From assembly GCF_000374405.1 (NCBI RefSeq), contig NZ_KB894251.1, forward strand, positions 1 to 64,000: a DNA stretch of 64,000 nt. The letters run 5' to 3'. Below the pieces are notes generated by a model, which was given only the letters and a program-made list of their open reading frames with translations, made no database searches and was not told the DNA's origin. How positions within the stretch are numbered: position 1 is the first letter of the stretch; each line of letters starts with the position of its first letter. Source of the stretch: Riemerella columbina DSM 16469 (GTDB lineage Bacteria > Bacteroidota > Bacteroidia > Flavobacteriales > Weeksellaceae). The position numbers and the translations under genes are program-made. Of this stretch, positions 26,970 to 36,390 are shown piece after piece.

Positions 26970-27536
26970 ATGAAACTTTACAATTTAACTATTATCAGTT
27001 GTAGTGTCCAACAGAAAAAATTATCATTAGAACATGAAATTGAAAAATGGAAGAAAGAATTAATTTTAACAGGAGAATTAGGTTCCCCATGCTATGATGA
27101 CTTCACAAAATGGATAAATGATAATCCAGGAAAATCTTATGGTATTTCAGATGATATAAAGATTTACAAAAAAGACTTTAATAATGATAGAATAGTTGAT
27201 GCATTTGTTAATATGAAAATTGGAGATCCATGTAATGGGGGCAATCATCTTTCGTCAGACCGTTCTGTATTAATATTTTCAAATAATGGAGAGTACTATC
27301 ATGATGTAAAATTAACTGATAGAATTGAAAACAAAATAATCAATCAATTAGCAGATAAAAATATTTATTCAGTTACAAATCTTTTAACTTTTTGTGATAC
27401 ATTTGACAAAACTATAAATGGTAATGTTACAATATGGGTTGAGGAAGACGCTCATTGCTGCCCCTCCTATTCCGGTTCATTTAAATATGATCCAAATACA
27501 CAAGAGTTAAAACTAGAAGTTAGTAAAAGCCAATAA
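26970..27536 (+). CDS. Hypothetical protein, 188 aa
   Basis: I do not recognise the family. The N terminus (MKLYNLTIISCSVQ) has a lipobox-like IISC but too short a hydrophobic stretch for a convincing lipoprotein signal, so it may be truncated. A DFNNDRIVDAFV motif resembles a calcium-binding FG-GAP-like loop, and later cysteines (GDPCNGG, HCCPSY) are notable. The frame upstream is closed by TAG at 26952. Expression unit ends at a hairpin at 27593. Confidence 0.6.
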   Translation: MKLYNLTIISCSVQQKKLSLEHEIEKWKKELILTGELGSPCYDDFTKWINDNPGKSYGISDDIKIYKKDFNNDRIVDAFVNMKIGDPCNGGNHLSSDRSVLIFSNNGEYYHDVKLTDRIENKIINQLADKNIYSVTNLLTFCDTFDKTINGNVTIWVEEDAHCCPSYSGSFKYDPNTQELKLEVSKSQ

Positions 27537-27592
27537 GACTATACTATATAAGTTAGGTACTACTCTTTTTTTTATTTTAGAAAAAAACTATT

Positions 27593-27618
27593 AAGCCCCT
27601 CATACGAGAGGCTTTTAG
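27593..27618 (+). terminator. Terminator after the 188-aa gene
   Basis: AAGCC-c-CTC (27593-27601) pairs with GAG-a-GGCTT (27606-27614) with one mismatch and a short T-run. Confidence 0.55.
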
Positions 27619-27707
27619 CATTAAAAAAATAACAAATTAAAAATCGACATCATCGGCGATATTGCCTCCTTGTTCGGCGGCGAATTTTTAATTAGTTATT
27701 TTTTAAT

Positions 27708-28316
27708 TTATTTTTGGTTATGTAATATTCTTCTTGCGGCATCGGAAGCTACTAATAGTCCACCTGCCATCATAATGATATCTTTTAACACCAAGCGTCC
27801 TGCTCCCGAAAGATAAGGAAAACCATAATTAGGGGTAGGAAAATCGCCGCCTAAATTCGGAACATAAGCCTCTGGCGTGGTAATAAGAAATGAAAGTGTA
27901 ACGAAGGACATCCCTACAGTGAGAATGCCTCCCCATAGTCCTATTTTGGGATACCAAATTCCTAGTAAAACTAATATTCCAATACTTACGATAACCGTTC
28001 CCAAAGCATATGAGAATATATAAGTTCCATTTTCTTGATGCCATTGAATATTTTTGGCAACCATTTGTCCTTCTTTATTTTTGTGTAAGGTGTACTCTGC
28101 TACCATTTCCCCTTTTTCATTAGGTTGTTTTTTATCTGCATTATGATAAAAAAACTTCATCAATGGGCTATTAGTAACAAATGGAACTATACCGTCTGCC
28201 TCATACTGAAAGGCTTTAAGTCCACCAATCCATGCCATAACGATGAATATGGCAATACGCATAAAATTGAATCCTTGCGATTGTCTTGTAGCTAATAATT
28301 TAATGATTTGTTTCAT
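27708..28316 (-). CDS. RclC/YkgB-like (DUF417) membrane protein
   Basis: 202 aa with four hydrophobic segments. MRIAIFIVMAWIGGLKAFQYEADGIVPFVTNSPLMKFFY is the DUF417/YkgB hallmark; E. coli RclC of the reactive-chlorine resistance operon belongs here. The loop 75-105 is polar and longer than usual. It has its own -7 box at 28345-28352. An AraC-type regulator gene lies immediately upstream on the same strand, the same pairing as rclR with rclC. Confidence 0.8.
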   Translation of the reverse strand: MKQIIKLLATRQSQGFNFMRIAIFIVMAWIGGLKAFQYEADGIVPFVTNSPLMKFFYHNADKKQPNEKGEMVAEYTLHKNKEGQMVAKNIQWHQENGTYIFSYALGTVIVSIGILVLLGIWYPKIGLWGGILTVGMSFVTLSFLITTPEAYVPNLGGDFPTPNYGFPYLSGAGRLVLKDIIMMAGGLLVASDAARRILHNQK

Positions 28317-28344
28317 TTTATTAAATATTTAAATTGTTGAGATG

Positions 28345-28352
28345 CAAAATTA
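28345..28352 (-). promoter_or_regulatory. -7 box of the RclC-like gene
   Basis: Minus-strand TAATTTTG matches TAnnTTTG, 28 bases before the start. Confidence 0.55.
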
Positions 28353-28400
28353 CACCAACTTACTTGCAAATAAAATGGACAAAAGAGGAATTATGATGGA

Positions 28401-29207
28401 TTATTTTGCTACTATAGAAACACCTACTTCCGTTCTGTATTTACTTGGTGAAACCCCAGTATGCTTTTTAAAATAGCGACTAAAGTAATGCTCATCATCA
28501 AAATTAAGGGCGTGGGCAATTTCTTTAACTGATGAATGGGTAAGGTGCAACTGCCTTTTAGCTTCTAAAATCATACGCTCTTGGATAAGTTGCGAAGGCG
28601 TTTTGCCCAACTGTTGCTTGGTCTTTCTGCTAAGGGTGTTGAGTGGAACCAATAGTGTATCAGCATAAAAAGAAGGTGATTTTTCTTGTATAAAATTTTG
28701 CTCGATAAGTTCTTGAAAATCGAAAACTGTGTTGTCAATCTTTTTTTTGAGTAAACGCTCATCTATTTGTAATGCTTTTTCTTTGCTAGAAAGGGCTAAA
28801 ATAAGTTGCAAATAGGTTTTCAATATGGCATCCGAATAATCAGATAGATTCTGTTGCTCGGCTTCCATATGATTTAAAATGGAAATGATGTCTTGATATT
28901 TGGATTCTGCAACTTCTATATATGGTGTTTCATAAATGGTGTTAAACAACAATCCATTGCAGGCTACAGCCTCTTTGTGGTACTCTATACAGTAGAAATC
29001 CCCATGGAATTGTAATAATTTTTCTGCTTTTAATGGATTTTGAATCGATAGCCTTTGGTAAGGTGAAAGAAACAAAAAAGTATAAGATTGGGTGTTATAA
29101 TTAGTAAAATCAACTGAAAATGAAGTATTTTCATTTAATAGAAGTAAAGTGTATAGATGGGAGTGATAATCTTCGGTAAGGACACTATTGGTCTGGATAT
29201 TGAGCAT
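28401..29207 (-). CDS. AraC-family transcriptional regulator
   Basis: 268 aa. An N-terminal cupin-like sensor part is followed by a C-terminal double helix-turn-helix: SVKEIAHALNFDDEHYFSRYFKKHTGVSPSKYR (about 228-260), the AraC signature. It precedes the RclC-like gene and probably controls it; whether oxidised chlorine is the signal is inference. Cys residues in the sensor part are few, unlike E. coli RclR. Confidence 0.85.
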   Translation of the reverse strand: MLNIQTNSVLTEDYHSHLYTLLLLNENTSFSVDFTNYNTQSYTFLFLSPYQRLSIQNPLKAEKLLQFHGDFYCIEYHKEAVACNGLLFNTIYETPYIEVAESKYQDIISILNHMEAEQQNLSDYSDAILKTYLQLILALSSKEKALQIDERLLKKKIDNTVFDFQELIEQNFIQEKSPSFYADTLLVPLNTLSRKTKQQLGKTPSQLIQERMILEAKRQLHLTHSSVKEIAHALNFDDEHYFSRYFKKHTGVSPSKYRTEVGVSIVAK

Positions 29208-29280
29208 GGTATATTTCTTTCGTATGGATTAAGCAAAGGTTTTGAAACAATTTTCATTCCTCTTAATAAATTATAAGGTA

Positions 29281-29288
29281 CAAATATA
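29281..29288 (-). promoter_or_regulatory. -7 box of the AraC-type gene
   Basis: Minus-strand TATATTTG, 73 bases upstream of the start. Confidence 0.5.
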
Positions 29289-29438
29289 GTAGTTTTGGAT
29301 TATCGGTTTCAACTTTATTAATTTGTCTTACTAATTTTTTATACTTGAATTCTATATTTATTTTAGAAATGTAAAATGACTTTTAAACATAGTTAGATAG
29401 TAAGTTGCCCCCTCTATTTAATGTATTTTAGTATAATA

Positions 29439-29468
29439 TTGCCATTTACTTTTAAATCAGTATTTTTG
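29439..29468 (+). promoter_or_regulatory. Promoter of tsaC-yaaA-prmC
   Basis: TTG at 29439-29441, 19 bases, then TATTTTTG at 29461-29468: a full Bacteroidetes -33/-7 pair, 19 bases before the tsaC ATG. Confidence 0.7.
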
Positions 29469-29487
29469 CAACCATTAATTTTAGATT

Positions 29488-30099
29488 ATGGCAAAAGTTC
29501 TAAAAATCTACCCCAACAATCCTCAAGAAAAGGCCATTGAAGAAGTAGTAAAAGTATTGAAAAAAGGGGGGCTCATCATCTACCCTTCGGATACGGTGTA
29601 TGCCTTAGGTTGCGATATTAATAATATCCGAGCGATGGAACAACTGGCTAATATTAAAAAAGTGAAGTTGGATAAGGCTCATTTTTCCATTATTTGTAAT
29701 GACCTTAGCCATTTGTCTTCATTTACAAAACCGATAGATAATAGTGTCTTCAGATTACTTAAAAGCCATATTCCAGGACCATTTACCTTTATTTTAGAAG
29801 CGAACAAAAACCTACCTTTAGCCTATAAAGGACATAAAACAGTGGGCATTAGAGTGCCCGACCATTCTATTCCTCAGTTGATTGTAGAGCAACTCGGTAA
29901 TCCTATTGCCTCTACTTCTATAAAAGATGAAGACGAGGTTTTAGAATATTCTACCGACCCAGAGCTTATCGCAGAAAAATATGCCCATTTGGTGGATATC
30001 GTCATCGATGCAGGCTATGGGGATAATGTAGCATCTACTATTGTAGACTTAAGTTCGGGAACGCCAGAAGTCCTTAGACAAGGCAAAGGTCAACTTTAA
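29488..30099 (+). CDS. tsaC: L-threonylcarbamoyladenylate synthase (Sua5/YrdC/YciO family)
   Basis: 203 aa. Makes threonylcarbamoyl-AMP for tRNA t6A synthesis. GGLIIYPSDTVYALGCD (~30-46), KAHFSIIC, PGPFTFIL and TVGIRVPDH are family motifs; TSIKDEDEV near 150 matches the nucleotide-binding loop. Short for full Sua5 because there is no C-terminal Sua5 domain. It could also be the YciO paralogue. First gene of a three-gene operon. Confidence 0.85.
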   Translation: MAKVLKIYPNNPQEKAIEEVVKVLKKGGLIIYPSDTVYALGCDINNIRAMEQLANIKKVKLDKAHFSIICNDLSHLSSFTKPIDNSVFRLLKSHIPGPFTFILEANKNLPLAYKGHKTVGIRVPDHSIPQLIVEQLGNPIASTSIKDEDEVLEYSTDPELIAEKYAHLVDIVIDAGYGDNVASTIVDLSSGTPEVLRQGKGQL

Positions 30100-30115
30100 T
30101 CCATAAAAAATTATC

Positions 30116-30877
30116 ATGCTAAAAATAGTATCTTCACCAGCGAAATTGATGACCGTAGAACATCAATCCAAAGATTTAAAACCTACAACACCTCAGTTTA
30201 TTAAAGAGGCTGAACTGATACAATCTCACCTCAAACAAAAGTCGCCAGAATTTTTATCAGAATTAATGAATATTTCCACAAAACTAGCCGATGAAAACTG
30301 GGAACGCAACCAAAATTGGAATGCCCACCCCTCTAAAGATGAATCTGCACCTGCCTTATTCGCCTTTACTGGGGAAGTTTATCGTGGTTTAGATGCGCTA
30401 AGTTTAGATGCCAAAGCCATTGATTACCTTCAAAGGCATTTCAGAATGCTATCGGGACTTTATGGATTGCTAAAACCTTCTGACCAAGTGATGCTCTATC
30501 GTTTGGAAATGGGGCGTCCATTCAAATTTGAAGATTATAAAAATCTTTATTCATTTTGGAAAGATAGAATCGTAAATGCATTAAATGAAGATTGCAACGA
30601 GGATGATATACTTCTAAACCTTGCGAGTAACGAATACTTTAAAGCAGTAGATCAAAAACAGCTGAAGGCTAAAGTCATTAATTTTAAATTTTATGAACTA
30701 AAAGATGGTAAACTGAAAACAATTGTAGTGTATACCAAACACGCCAGAGGTTTATTGATTCGTTACTGTGCCGAGCAACAAGTGAAAACTTTAGAGGATG
30801 TAAAAGCCTTTAACTATGACGGTTATCTTATTGACGAAGCACAATCTGATGATAACACCTTAGTTTTTGTAAGGTAG
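30116..30877 (+). CDS. yaaA: Peroxide-stress protein YaaA (DUF328)
   Basis: 253 aa. MLKIVSSPAKLM at the N terminus, PALFAFTGEVYRGLDA, LSGLYGLLKPSDQVMLYRLEMG and NLASNEYFKAVD are diagnostic for the YaaA family, which limits free iron and DNA damage during peroxide stress. Its stop is directly followed by the prmC start codon, so translation is coupled. Confidence 0.92.
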   Translation: MLKIVSSPAKLMTVEHQSKDLKPTTPQFIKEAELIQSHLKQKSPEFLSELMNISTKLADENWERNQNWNAHPSKDESAPALFAFTGEVYRGLDALSLDAKAIDYLQRHFRMLSGLYGLLKPSDQVMLYRLEMGRPFKFEDYKNLYSFWKDRIVNALNEDCNEDDILLNLASNEYFKAVDQKQLKAKVINFKFYELKDGKLKTIVVYTKHARGLLIRYCAEQQVKTLEDVKAFNYDGYLIDEAQSDDNTLVFVR

Positions 30878-31720
30878 ATGATTATTGACGCACTGCATCA
30901 TAAATTTATTTCTGAGCTTAAGGGCTATTCTTCAACGGAAGCCCATGAGCTTTGGAAGATTTTCGGTAAGGAGTATTTAGGTTTAAATGCGATTGAGCTA
31001 TCTTTAAATAAAAATAAAATTTACCCTCAAGAAGTTGAACAGAGTTTTGACCAATACCTCTCACGGCTGAATCAGGGCGAGCCTTATCAGCATATTATAG
31101 GAAAGGTAGCTTTTTTTGGTTTAGACTTTAAAGTCAGTGCCCATACGCTAATTCCCCGACCTGAAACTGAAGAGTTGCTAGAACTTGCTATTGAAAAAAT
31201 TCGCCAAAAATTCAACCATCAAGGAATCCATATTTTAGATATTGGTTCGGGGAGTGGTGTTATTCCTATTATATTAAAACGCTATTTTCCAAAGGCTCAT
31301 ATTTCTAGTATTGATATTTCTGCCGACGCTCAAAAAATAGCAAAGCAAAATGCTCAGCAACACAAAACGAGTATTCAATGGATTTGTGAGGATTATTTAA
31401 ACTATACTTTAGATAAAACTTATGATGTTATTATTTCTAACCCACCTTATATTGGTTTAGATGAAGAAAAAGAAATAGAGTCTAGCGTAAAAGATTTTGA
31501 ACCTAAGATTGCCTTATTTTCACCTACGCAAGATGCCTTAATATTTTATCGAAAAATTGCCCAAGACGCAAAGAATTATCTTAATTCCAAAGGTTTAATT
31601 TTCCTTGAAATCAATCAGAAATTAGGGGCAGAAACATTGGCTTTATTTCAAAACTTTTCACATGCTGAACTTATCAAAGATTTATCACAAAATGATAGGT
31701 TTGTGGTAGTGGAACAATAG
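30878..31720 (+). CDS. prmC: Release factor glutamine methyltransferase
   Basis: 280 aa. Methylates the GGQ glutamine of RF1 and RF2. N-terminal helical domain with GEPYQHIIGKVAFFGLDF and LIPRPETEELLE; SAM-binding DIGSGSGVIPI; catalytic NPPY in IISNPPYIGLDE. Ends only 3 bases from the convergent recO stop, leaving no room for a hairpin terminator. Confidence 0.94.
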   Translation: MIIDALHHKFISELKGYSSTEAHELWKIFGKEYLGLNAIELSLNKNKIYPQEVEQSFDQYLSRLNQGEPYQHIIGKVAFFGLDFKVSAHTLIPRPETEELLELAIEKIRQKFNHQGIHILDIGSGSGVIPIILKRYFPKAHISSIDISADAQKIAKQNAQQHKTSIQWICEDYLNYTLDKTYDVIISNPPYIGLDEEKEIESSVKDFEPKIALFSPTQDALIFYRKIAQDAKNYLNSKGLIFLEINQKLGAETLALFQNFSHAELIKDLSQNDRFVVVEQ

Positions 31721-31723
31721 ATG

Positions 31724-32401
31724 TTACCAAATATCTCTAAAGATGTCTAAAGATTTAGGTTCAGAAAATTCAGGAATATGGATTTTACAATATTTCATCA
31801 AAATATCTAATAGGCTACGGCGCTGTTGAGTAGAAAGTGGTACTTTCAAAAATGAGTTATCCTCTAAAGTTTTTAAAATTTCAGATAGTTCAATACCAAT
31901 GCTATTAGGCAGTTCTAAATTGCTAAAATGCCCTTCCATTAAATTAAAATAAATCCCTTCGGAAATAGAAAATCCGTATCCAGATTGCTTGATGATTTTA
32001 TAGATATAATAGACTAAGGCGTTTTTATTTTCGATATCTAAACAAAAGGCTACCAAATAATTATACAGGCTACTGTCGACTTCTTCGTATGGGTAAACTT
32101 TTAATATTAATTCTGCCATTACACTCATCTGAGCATGGTTTATCAAGTGGTGTTCTAACTGTTTGCTAACTTCCGATAGGTTTATATTTTTAATAAATGG
32201 CAATGGACTTTTACTAGATTCTGAAATGCTAAAATCTATACCCACCAGTGGATTGAGGTAGCCTTTTTTTTTATTTTTTGATAAATAAATATTTTTGATG
32301 AAATAAGAAGTTAAGCCATCTTCACGCTCAAGTATTTTTACAATACAACTGGTTTCGCTGTACCTTACATATGACAGAATAAAGCCTTGCTTGGTTTTCA
32401 T
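31724..32401 (-). CDS. recO: DNA repair protein RecO
   Basis: 225 aa. Loads RecA with RecR in gap repair. An N-terminal OB fold (KTKQGFILSYVRYSETSCIVKILERE) is followed by a helical domain with LHHLINHAQMSVMAELILKVYPYEE-type helices. Compact, without clear zinc cysteines. Its ATG overlaps the porZ stop in TAATG, so it is translationally coupled to porZ. Confidence 0.85.
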   Translation of the reverse strand: MKTKQGFILSYVRYSETSCIVKILEREDGLTSYFIKNIYLSKNKKKGYLNPLVGIDFSISESSKSPLPFIKNINLSEVSKQLEHHLINHAQMSVMAELILKVYPYEEVDSSLYNYLVAFCLDIENKNALVYYIYKIIKQSGYGFSISEGIYFNLMEGHFSNLELPNSIGIELSEILKTLEDNSFLKVPLSTQQRRSLLDILMKYCKIHIPEFSEPKSLDIFRDIW

Positions 32402-34650
32402 TAATTGACTACGGCTATTTTTGCAGTGGCTTTATCTGTACCGTCAGCATTAGTCATCAGCACAAAGTAAATTCCAGATGCCACTCTAGACCCGTTATAG
32501 TTTTTCAAATTCCATTCGTAGAAGCCATTTCTAGAAACTGCTTGATGAACTAAATTCCCTGCAGCATCGGTAATTCTAATATTTGTTTTTTCTGCCAAGC
32601 CTTTAATTTTAACATTACCTTTGTATTGACTATACACCACAGGGTTAGGATAAACCAATACCTCGCCGAAGTTTTCAGTTACATTACTCACATCACCTTT
32701 GTAATAGACGATACCTTTCCTTGTTGCAAAATAGACTTTGCCATTTCTATCATCTATTGCAATATGGTAAACCTCATCAGTAGGCAATGGTGAATTGGCT
32801 TTAGTAAAATGTTGATAGACTTTTTGTCCATCTTGACTTAGAAAATAGACGCCTCCTCCTTTTATAGACACCCATTTATTATTCCCAGAATCCACAGCAA
32901 TACTCAGCACCTCAGAATCCTTAAATAATTCTTCTGGAATTCCATTTTGAGTAATCACAATAGGATTTGCCTTAGCATTGGTGATATCCCCAGTGGCATT
33001 AGACAACACTCTAAGTCCATAGATATTGCCAATCCATAAGTCGTTATATTTATCCAAAGCTACAGAAGTCACCCCAATAGGCGTTGGTAAGCCTTCATTC
33101 TCTCTTAAAATAACATATTGGTCGTCACTAAAGTTGGATAATGTCCCTTTGGTATCATATATCATCAATCCACCATCTGGGTTTCTAGGACCCCCTATAA
33201 ATAATTTATTTCCACTCGATAAGATACAAGAGGAATGCTGCCTAAAAGGTCCTACCTTAGTAGAAAAAGCGGACGAAGAACCCGATGGAATTGTGTAAAT
33301 ACTAATATATTCAGGATTTTCATCATTCCATGCAACCGTAGAAATAATATTTTCTTTATTATCTACAATAATGTGTTCTGGTGCATTAAACCACTTATCA
33401 CTTCCCAAATTAAAAATTGAAACTGGTACATCGTTCTTAAATTTATAAGCACCTCGTTCTATTTTTCTCACAAAATTGGTAAAATAAACTTCTTCATTTG
33501 AAGGTTTCACTGCTATATCCAGAATATTAAAAGTTTCCTTTGCAGTCTTAAAATAATCTGGATACTGCCATGACTGTCCATCAAAATAGTAAAATCCAAT
33601 ATTATTAGTTGTTACAGGCTCATGATAGTCAGCTTCTTTCATGCCTGAAGCTACCCAAATTTTATCATCTAAAAGCACAATTTTATTAGAAATATTATTG
33701 TAGGGACCATCGGGCTTTATCTGTTCTGAAGTACCACCAAAGCTATCATATTTTAAAACTCCTTCTTTATCCGTACCAATAAAAACTTTACCCTGTTGAA
33801 GCACCCCTGTTGTATTGATAAAACTAGAATCTGTATCTTGCACTTGAACTAGCGTACCATTGGATGAAAATTCATAGACTTTGTGTACATCTACAACCAG
33901 AAATCCACTATCGGTAATTACTAAGTCTGTTATATATTGAAATGGATTAGATAAGGGTTGCAGGTTACTACCCATATACACCTTATTAGCACTTGCTATT
34001 AGCATTTGATTGTCATCCGCATCTGCTTGCAATAGATTATTGATATTATGAGATTGCCAGCTGCTATATACTGGAAATTGAATATCCATTGTGTGGTATT
34101 TCAGCCCTTCTTTTGTGGTGGCATAGACCATATTATCTTTTATAATGGACTCTTTAACATCCACAAAGGCTCCACCCGATTGAAAAAACGCAGTTTCACC
34201 AAATTCTCTTTTATCCAGGTTAAATATTGAAACACCATAGCCCGTGGATATAACCGCCTGATTATCTTTAATAAAGATATGGTTAATTTTTTTATCCCCT
34301 TGATAGCTTGCGGCAATAGGAATATCCACTGTTAAAAATACACCTTCTGGCGTTACCACATCCATAGCACCTGTTTCATAGCCTATCAATCCTATTTTTG
34401 TAGTAGGATTATAATCAAATGCAGAAATGCCTACTTCGTGAAGCCCATTGACTTTGGATAACTTTTTAATAGCCCCAGAGACATGATCATAAAAAAACAG
34501 ACCACTCTTAGTCGCAGCGATGATTTGACTACCATCTTGTTTTATTTTAATAATCTGATTGTACGAGAAAATATCTTCCCATTTGCTTTTATGCTGTGCT
34601 ACCAAGGATAAAGAGGCAAGTATTGCTACTGAGGTGATCCATTTTTTCAT
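32401..34650 (-). CDS. porZ: Type IX secretion component PorZ-like
   Basis: 749 aa. A Sec signal peptide (MKKWITSVAILASLSLVAQ) is followed by two beta-propeller regions of 'two-component regulator propeller' type and a C-terminal T9SS sorting domain (VLVYPNPV...SGIYFVLM...KIAVVN). This architecture fits PorZ, the surface protein that delivers A-LPS to the attachment complex in Porphyromonas. The coupling to recO is common in Bacteroidetes. It lies in the metG-nucleotidase operon. The exact PorZ role in this species is inferred. Confidence 0.85.
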   Translation of the reverse strand: MKKWITSVAILASLSLVAQHKSKWEDIFSYNQIIKIKQDGSQIIAATKSGLFFYDHVSGAIKKLSKVNGLHEVGISAFDYNPTTKIGLIGYETGAMDVVTPEGVFLTVDIPIAASYQGDKKINHIFIKDNQAVISTGYGVSIFNLDKREFGETAFFQSGGAFVDVKESIIKDNMVYATTKEGLKYHTMDIQFPVYSSWQSHNINNLLQADADDNQMLIASANKVYMGSNLQPLSNPFQYITDLVITDSGFLVVDVHKVYEFSSNGTLVQVQDTDSSFINTTGVLQQGKVFIGTDKEGVLKYDSFGGTSEQIKPDGPYNNISNKIVLLDDKIWVASGMKEADYHEPVTTNNIGFYYFDGQSWQYPDYFKTAKETFNILDIAVKPSNEEVYFTNFVRKIERGAYKFKNDVPVSIFNLGSDKWFNAPEHIIVDNKENIISTVAWNDENPEYISIYTIPSGSSSAFSTKVGPFRQHSSCILSSGNKLFIGGPRNPDGGLMIYDTKGTLSNFSDDQYVILRENEGLPTPIGVTSVALDKYNDLWIGNIYGLRVLSNATGDITNAKANPIVITQNGIPEELFKDSEVLSIAVDSGNNKWVSIKGGGVYFLSQDGQKVYQHFTKANSPLPTDEVYHIAIDDRNGKVYFATRKGIVYYKGDVSNVTENFGEVLVYPNPVVYSQYKGNVKIKGLAEKTNIRITDAAGNLVHQAVSRNGFYEWNLKNYNGSRVASGIYFVLMTNADGTDKATAKIAVVN

Positions 34651-34671
34651 GAGAAGAGTTTTTATAATGGG

Positions 34672-35619
34672 TTATGCTAGAATTTTATCATCTATCACTT
34701 GATTATTCCAAGCAATAGATTTTATAGTGTTCTTATGGTCAAAGGTAAAGTCTATTCTTCCCAATAGCAATCCTGCCCAGCCAACTTGATTCACCAAAAC
34801 TTGCTTTCCTTTTCTATTAGTAAATCGCTGAGGTTCAACTAAAAAGGTATGGGTATGTCCTCCCAAAATCAGGTCGATATTATCGGTTTTTTGGGCTAAA
34901 TCTATATCGCAGATTTTTTCTTTTTCACCTTTGTAACTGTACCCAATATGCGATAGGCAAATAACCAAATCACACTTTTTATCATTTCGTAAAAAATCAG
35001 CGTACTGCTGAGCGACATCTACGGGATGATGCCATACCGTTTCTTTATATTGTTTCTTTCCTACCAAGCCTTCTAGCTCTATACCCACACCAAATAATCC
35101 TACACGGATACCCTCTTTATTAAAGATTTTATAAGGCATGGTTTTGCCATCTAAAATGGTATTTTTAAAATCATAATTTGAGCAAATGAAAGGAAATTTT
35201 GCATTAGGCAACACATTTAAAAATCCTTCTAAGCCATTATCAAAATCATGATTCCCCATGGTTGAGGCATCATAGCCCATCATCGACATGAGTTTAAATT
35301 CCAATTCGCCACCAAACATATTGAAATAAGGGGTACCTTGGAAAATATCTCCACAGTCTAGTAGTAATACATTTTTTTCTTCACTCCTAATTTGCTTTAC
35401 CAAACTGGCACGCCTAGCAAACCCTCCTTGATTAGGATTTCTAGTATAGTTTTCATCAAAAGGTTCTATACGGCTGTGTTGGTCGTTGGTATGAAGAATG
35501 GTTAATTTCTTATCCGAAGATGTCCAAATATCGTTAGTCTTCGCCGATAGCAAATTGGGTGCTAATGTACACGCCACCGCACTACCGCCTAATGTTTTTA
35601 TAAATTCTTTACGATTCAT
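34672..35619 (-). CDS. 5'-nucleotidase catalytic (metallophosphatase) domain protein
   Basis: 315 aa. An N-terminal signal of Tat-like form (MNRKEFIKTLGGSAVACTLAP) precedes the metallophosphatase: LHTNDQHS, DCGDIFQGTP, GNHDFDNG and LGGHTHTF, the di-metal ligands of UshA-type enzymes. It lacks the C-terminal substrate-binding domain of UshA; that domain is encoded separately in the gene 6 bases upstream. The two probably act as a split 5'-nucleotidase in the periplasm. Confidence 0.87.
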   Translation of the reverse strand: MNRKEFIKTLGGSAVACTLAPNLLSAKTNDIWTSSDKKLTILHTNDQHSRIEPFDENYTRNPNQGGFARRASLVKQIRSEEKNVLLLDCGDIFQGTPYFNMFGGELEFKLMSMMGYDASTMGNHDFDNGLEGFLNVLPNAKFPFICSNYDFKNTILDGKTMPYKIFNKEGIRVGLFGVGIELEGLVGKKQYKETVWHHPVDVAQQYADFLRNDKKCDLVICLSHIGYSYKGEKEKICDIDLAQKTDNIDLILGGHTHTFLVEPQRFTNRKGKQVLVNQVGWAGLLLGRIDFTFDHKNTIKSIAWNNQVIDDKILA

Positions 35620-35625
35620 ATTATC

Positions 35626-36375
35626 TTATTTATTGAAAATCAACCTTACATCATTAGGTGCTGTGATTTCTGGATTTTGTTTAAATTTTGAAATAAATAC
35701 ATCTCTCAATTTTAGCCCTGTGGCAATCAGTTCACCTTTACTAAAAAACTTCATATTATCCCCTCCTAAAGCTAAATAATCCGAAGTGGCAATATAGTAA
35801 TCTTTATGGCTATCAATAGGTTGGTTGTTAATAAGTCCTCTTGAAATTTTACCTTGAGTGGTCTCAATGACTAAATGCGAAACGGGATTATTCTTTTGGG
35901 TTTCGGCATAATAATTAAATAGCCCATCCATATCTTTACCCTTGATTTTCACAATCACCAATTCATTCTCAAAAGGCATCACTTCAAAAATATGTTTAAG
36001 CAAAATATCACCTTTTCCAATATTGGTTCTGATTCCTCCAATGTTGATAACAGATGCATCTACCGAAGGAAAACCATTAGCTTTCGCCCAATCATTTCCA
36101 CCTTCGTAGGTATAGTCTGCTAACAAAGCTCCTAGTGTACTATTATCGCCTTGTTTCGTCAGTTCTGCATTGGTATGCGAGATTTTGGTGTTCATCTGGC
36201 GTTCCATTTCCATTTTGTATGGTGCAATAGTCGCCGCCATCACTTCATTATCTTTAAGACTAGAATTGATGCTGATATTCTTCTTAGGGCTTACCTCGGA
36301 AACCACCATTGGGGCTTTACAACCTACAAGTAAAGTGGCTAAGACAAACGCATAAGGTTTTAGTTGGTAATTCAT
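35626..36375 (-). CDS. 5'-nucleotidase C-terminal domain lipoprotein
   Basis: 249 aa. A lipoprotein signal with LLVGC (Cys ~19) places it in the envelope. SVINIGGIRTNIGKGDILLKHIFEVMPFENELVIVKIKG and YLALGGDNM match the UshA C-terminal substrate-recognition domain. No catalytic domain. Gap of 6 bases to the catalytic half and 15 bases to metG, so all are in one operon. Confidence 0.85.
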   Translation of the reverse strand: MNYQLKPYAFVLATLLVGCKAPMVVSEVSPKKNISINSSLKDNEVMAATIAPYKMEMERQMNTKISHTNAELTKQGDNSTLGALLADYTYEGGNDWAKANGFPSVDASVINIGGIRTNIGKGDILLKHIFEVMPFENELVIVKIKGKDMDGLFNYYAETQKNNPVSHLVIETTQGKISRGLINNQPIDSHKDYYIATSDYLALGGDNMKFFSKGELIATGLKLRDVFISKFKQNPEITAPNDVRLIFNK

Positions 36376-36390
36376 AATGTTCTATTAAAT

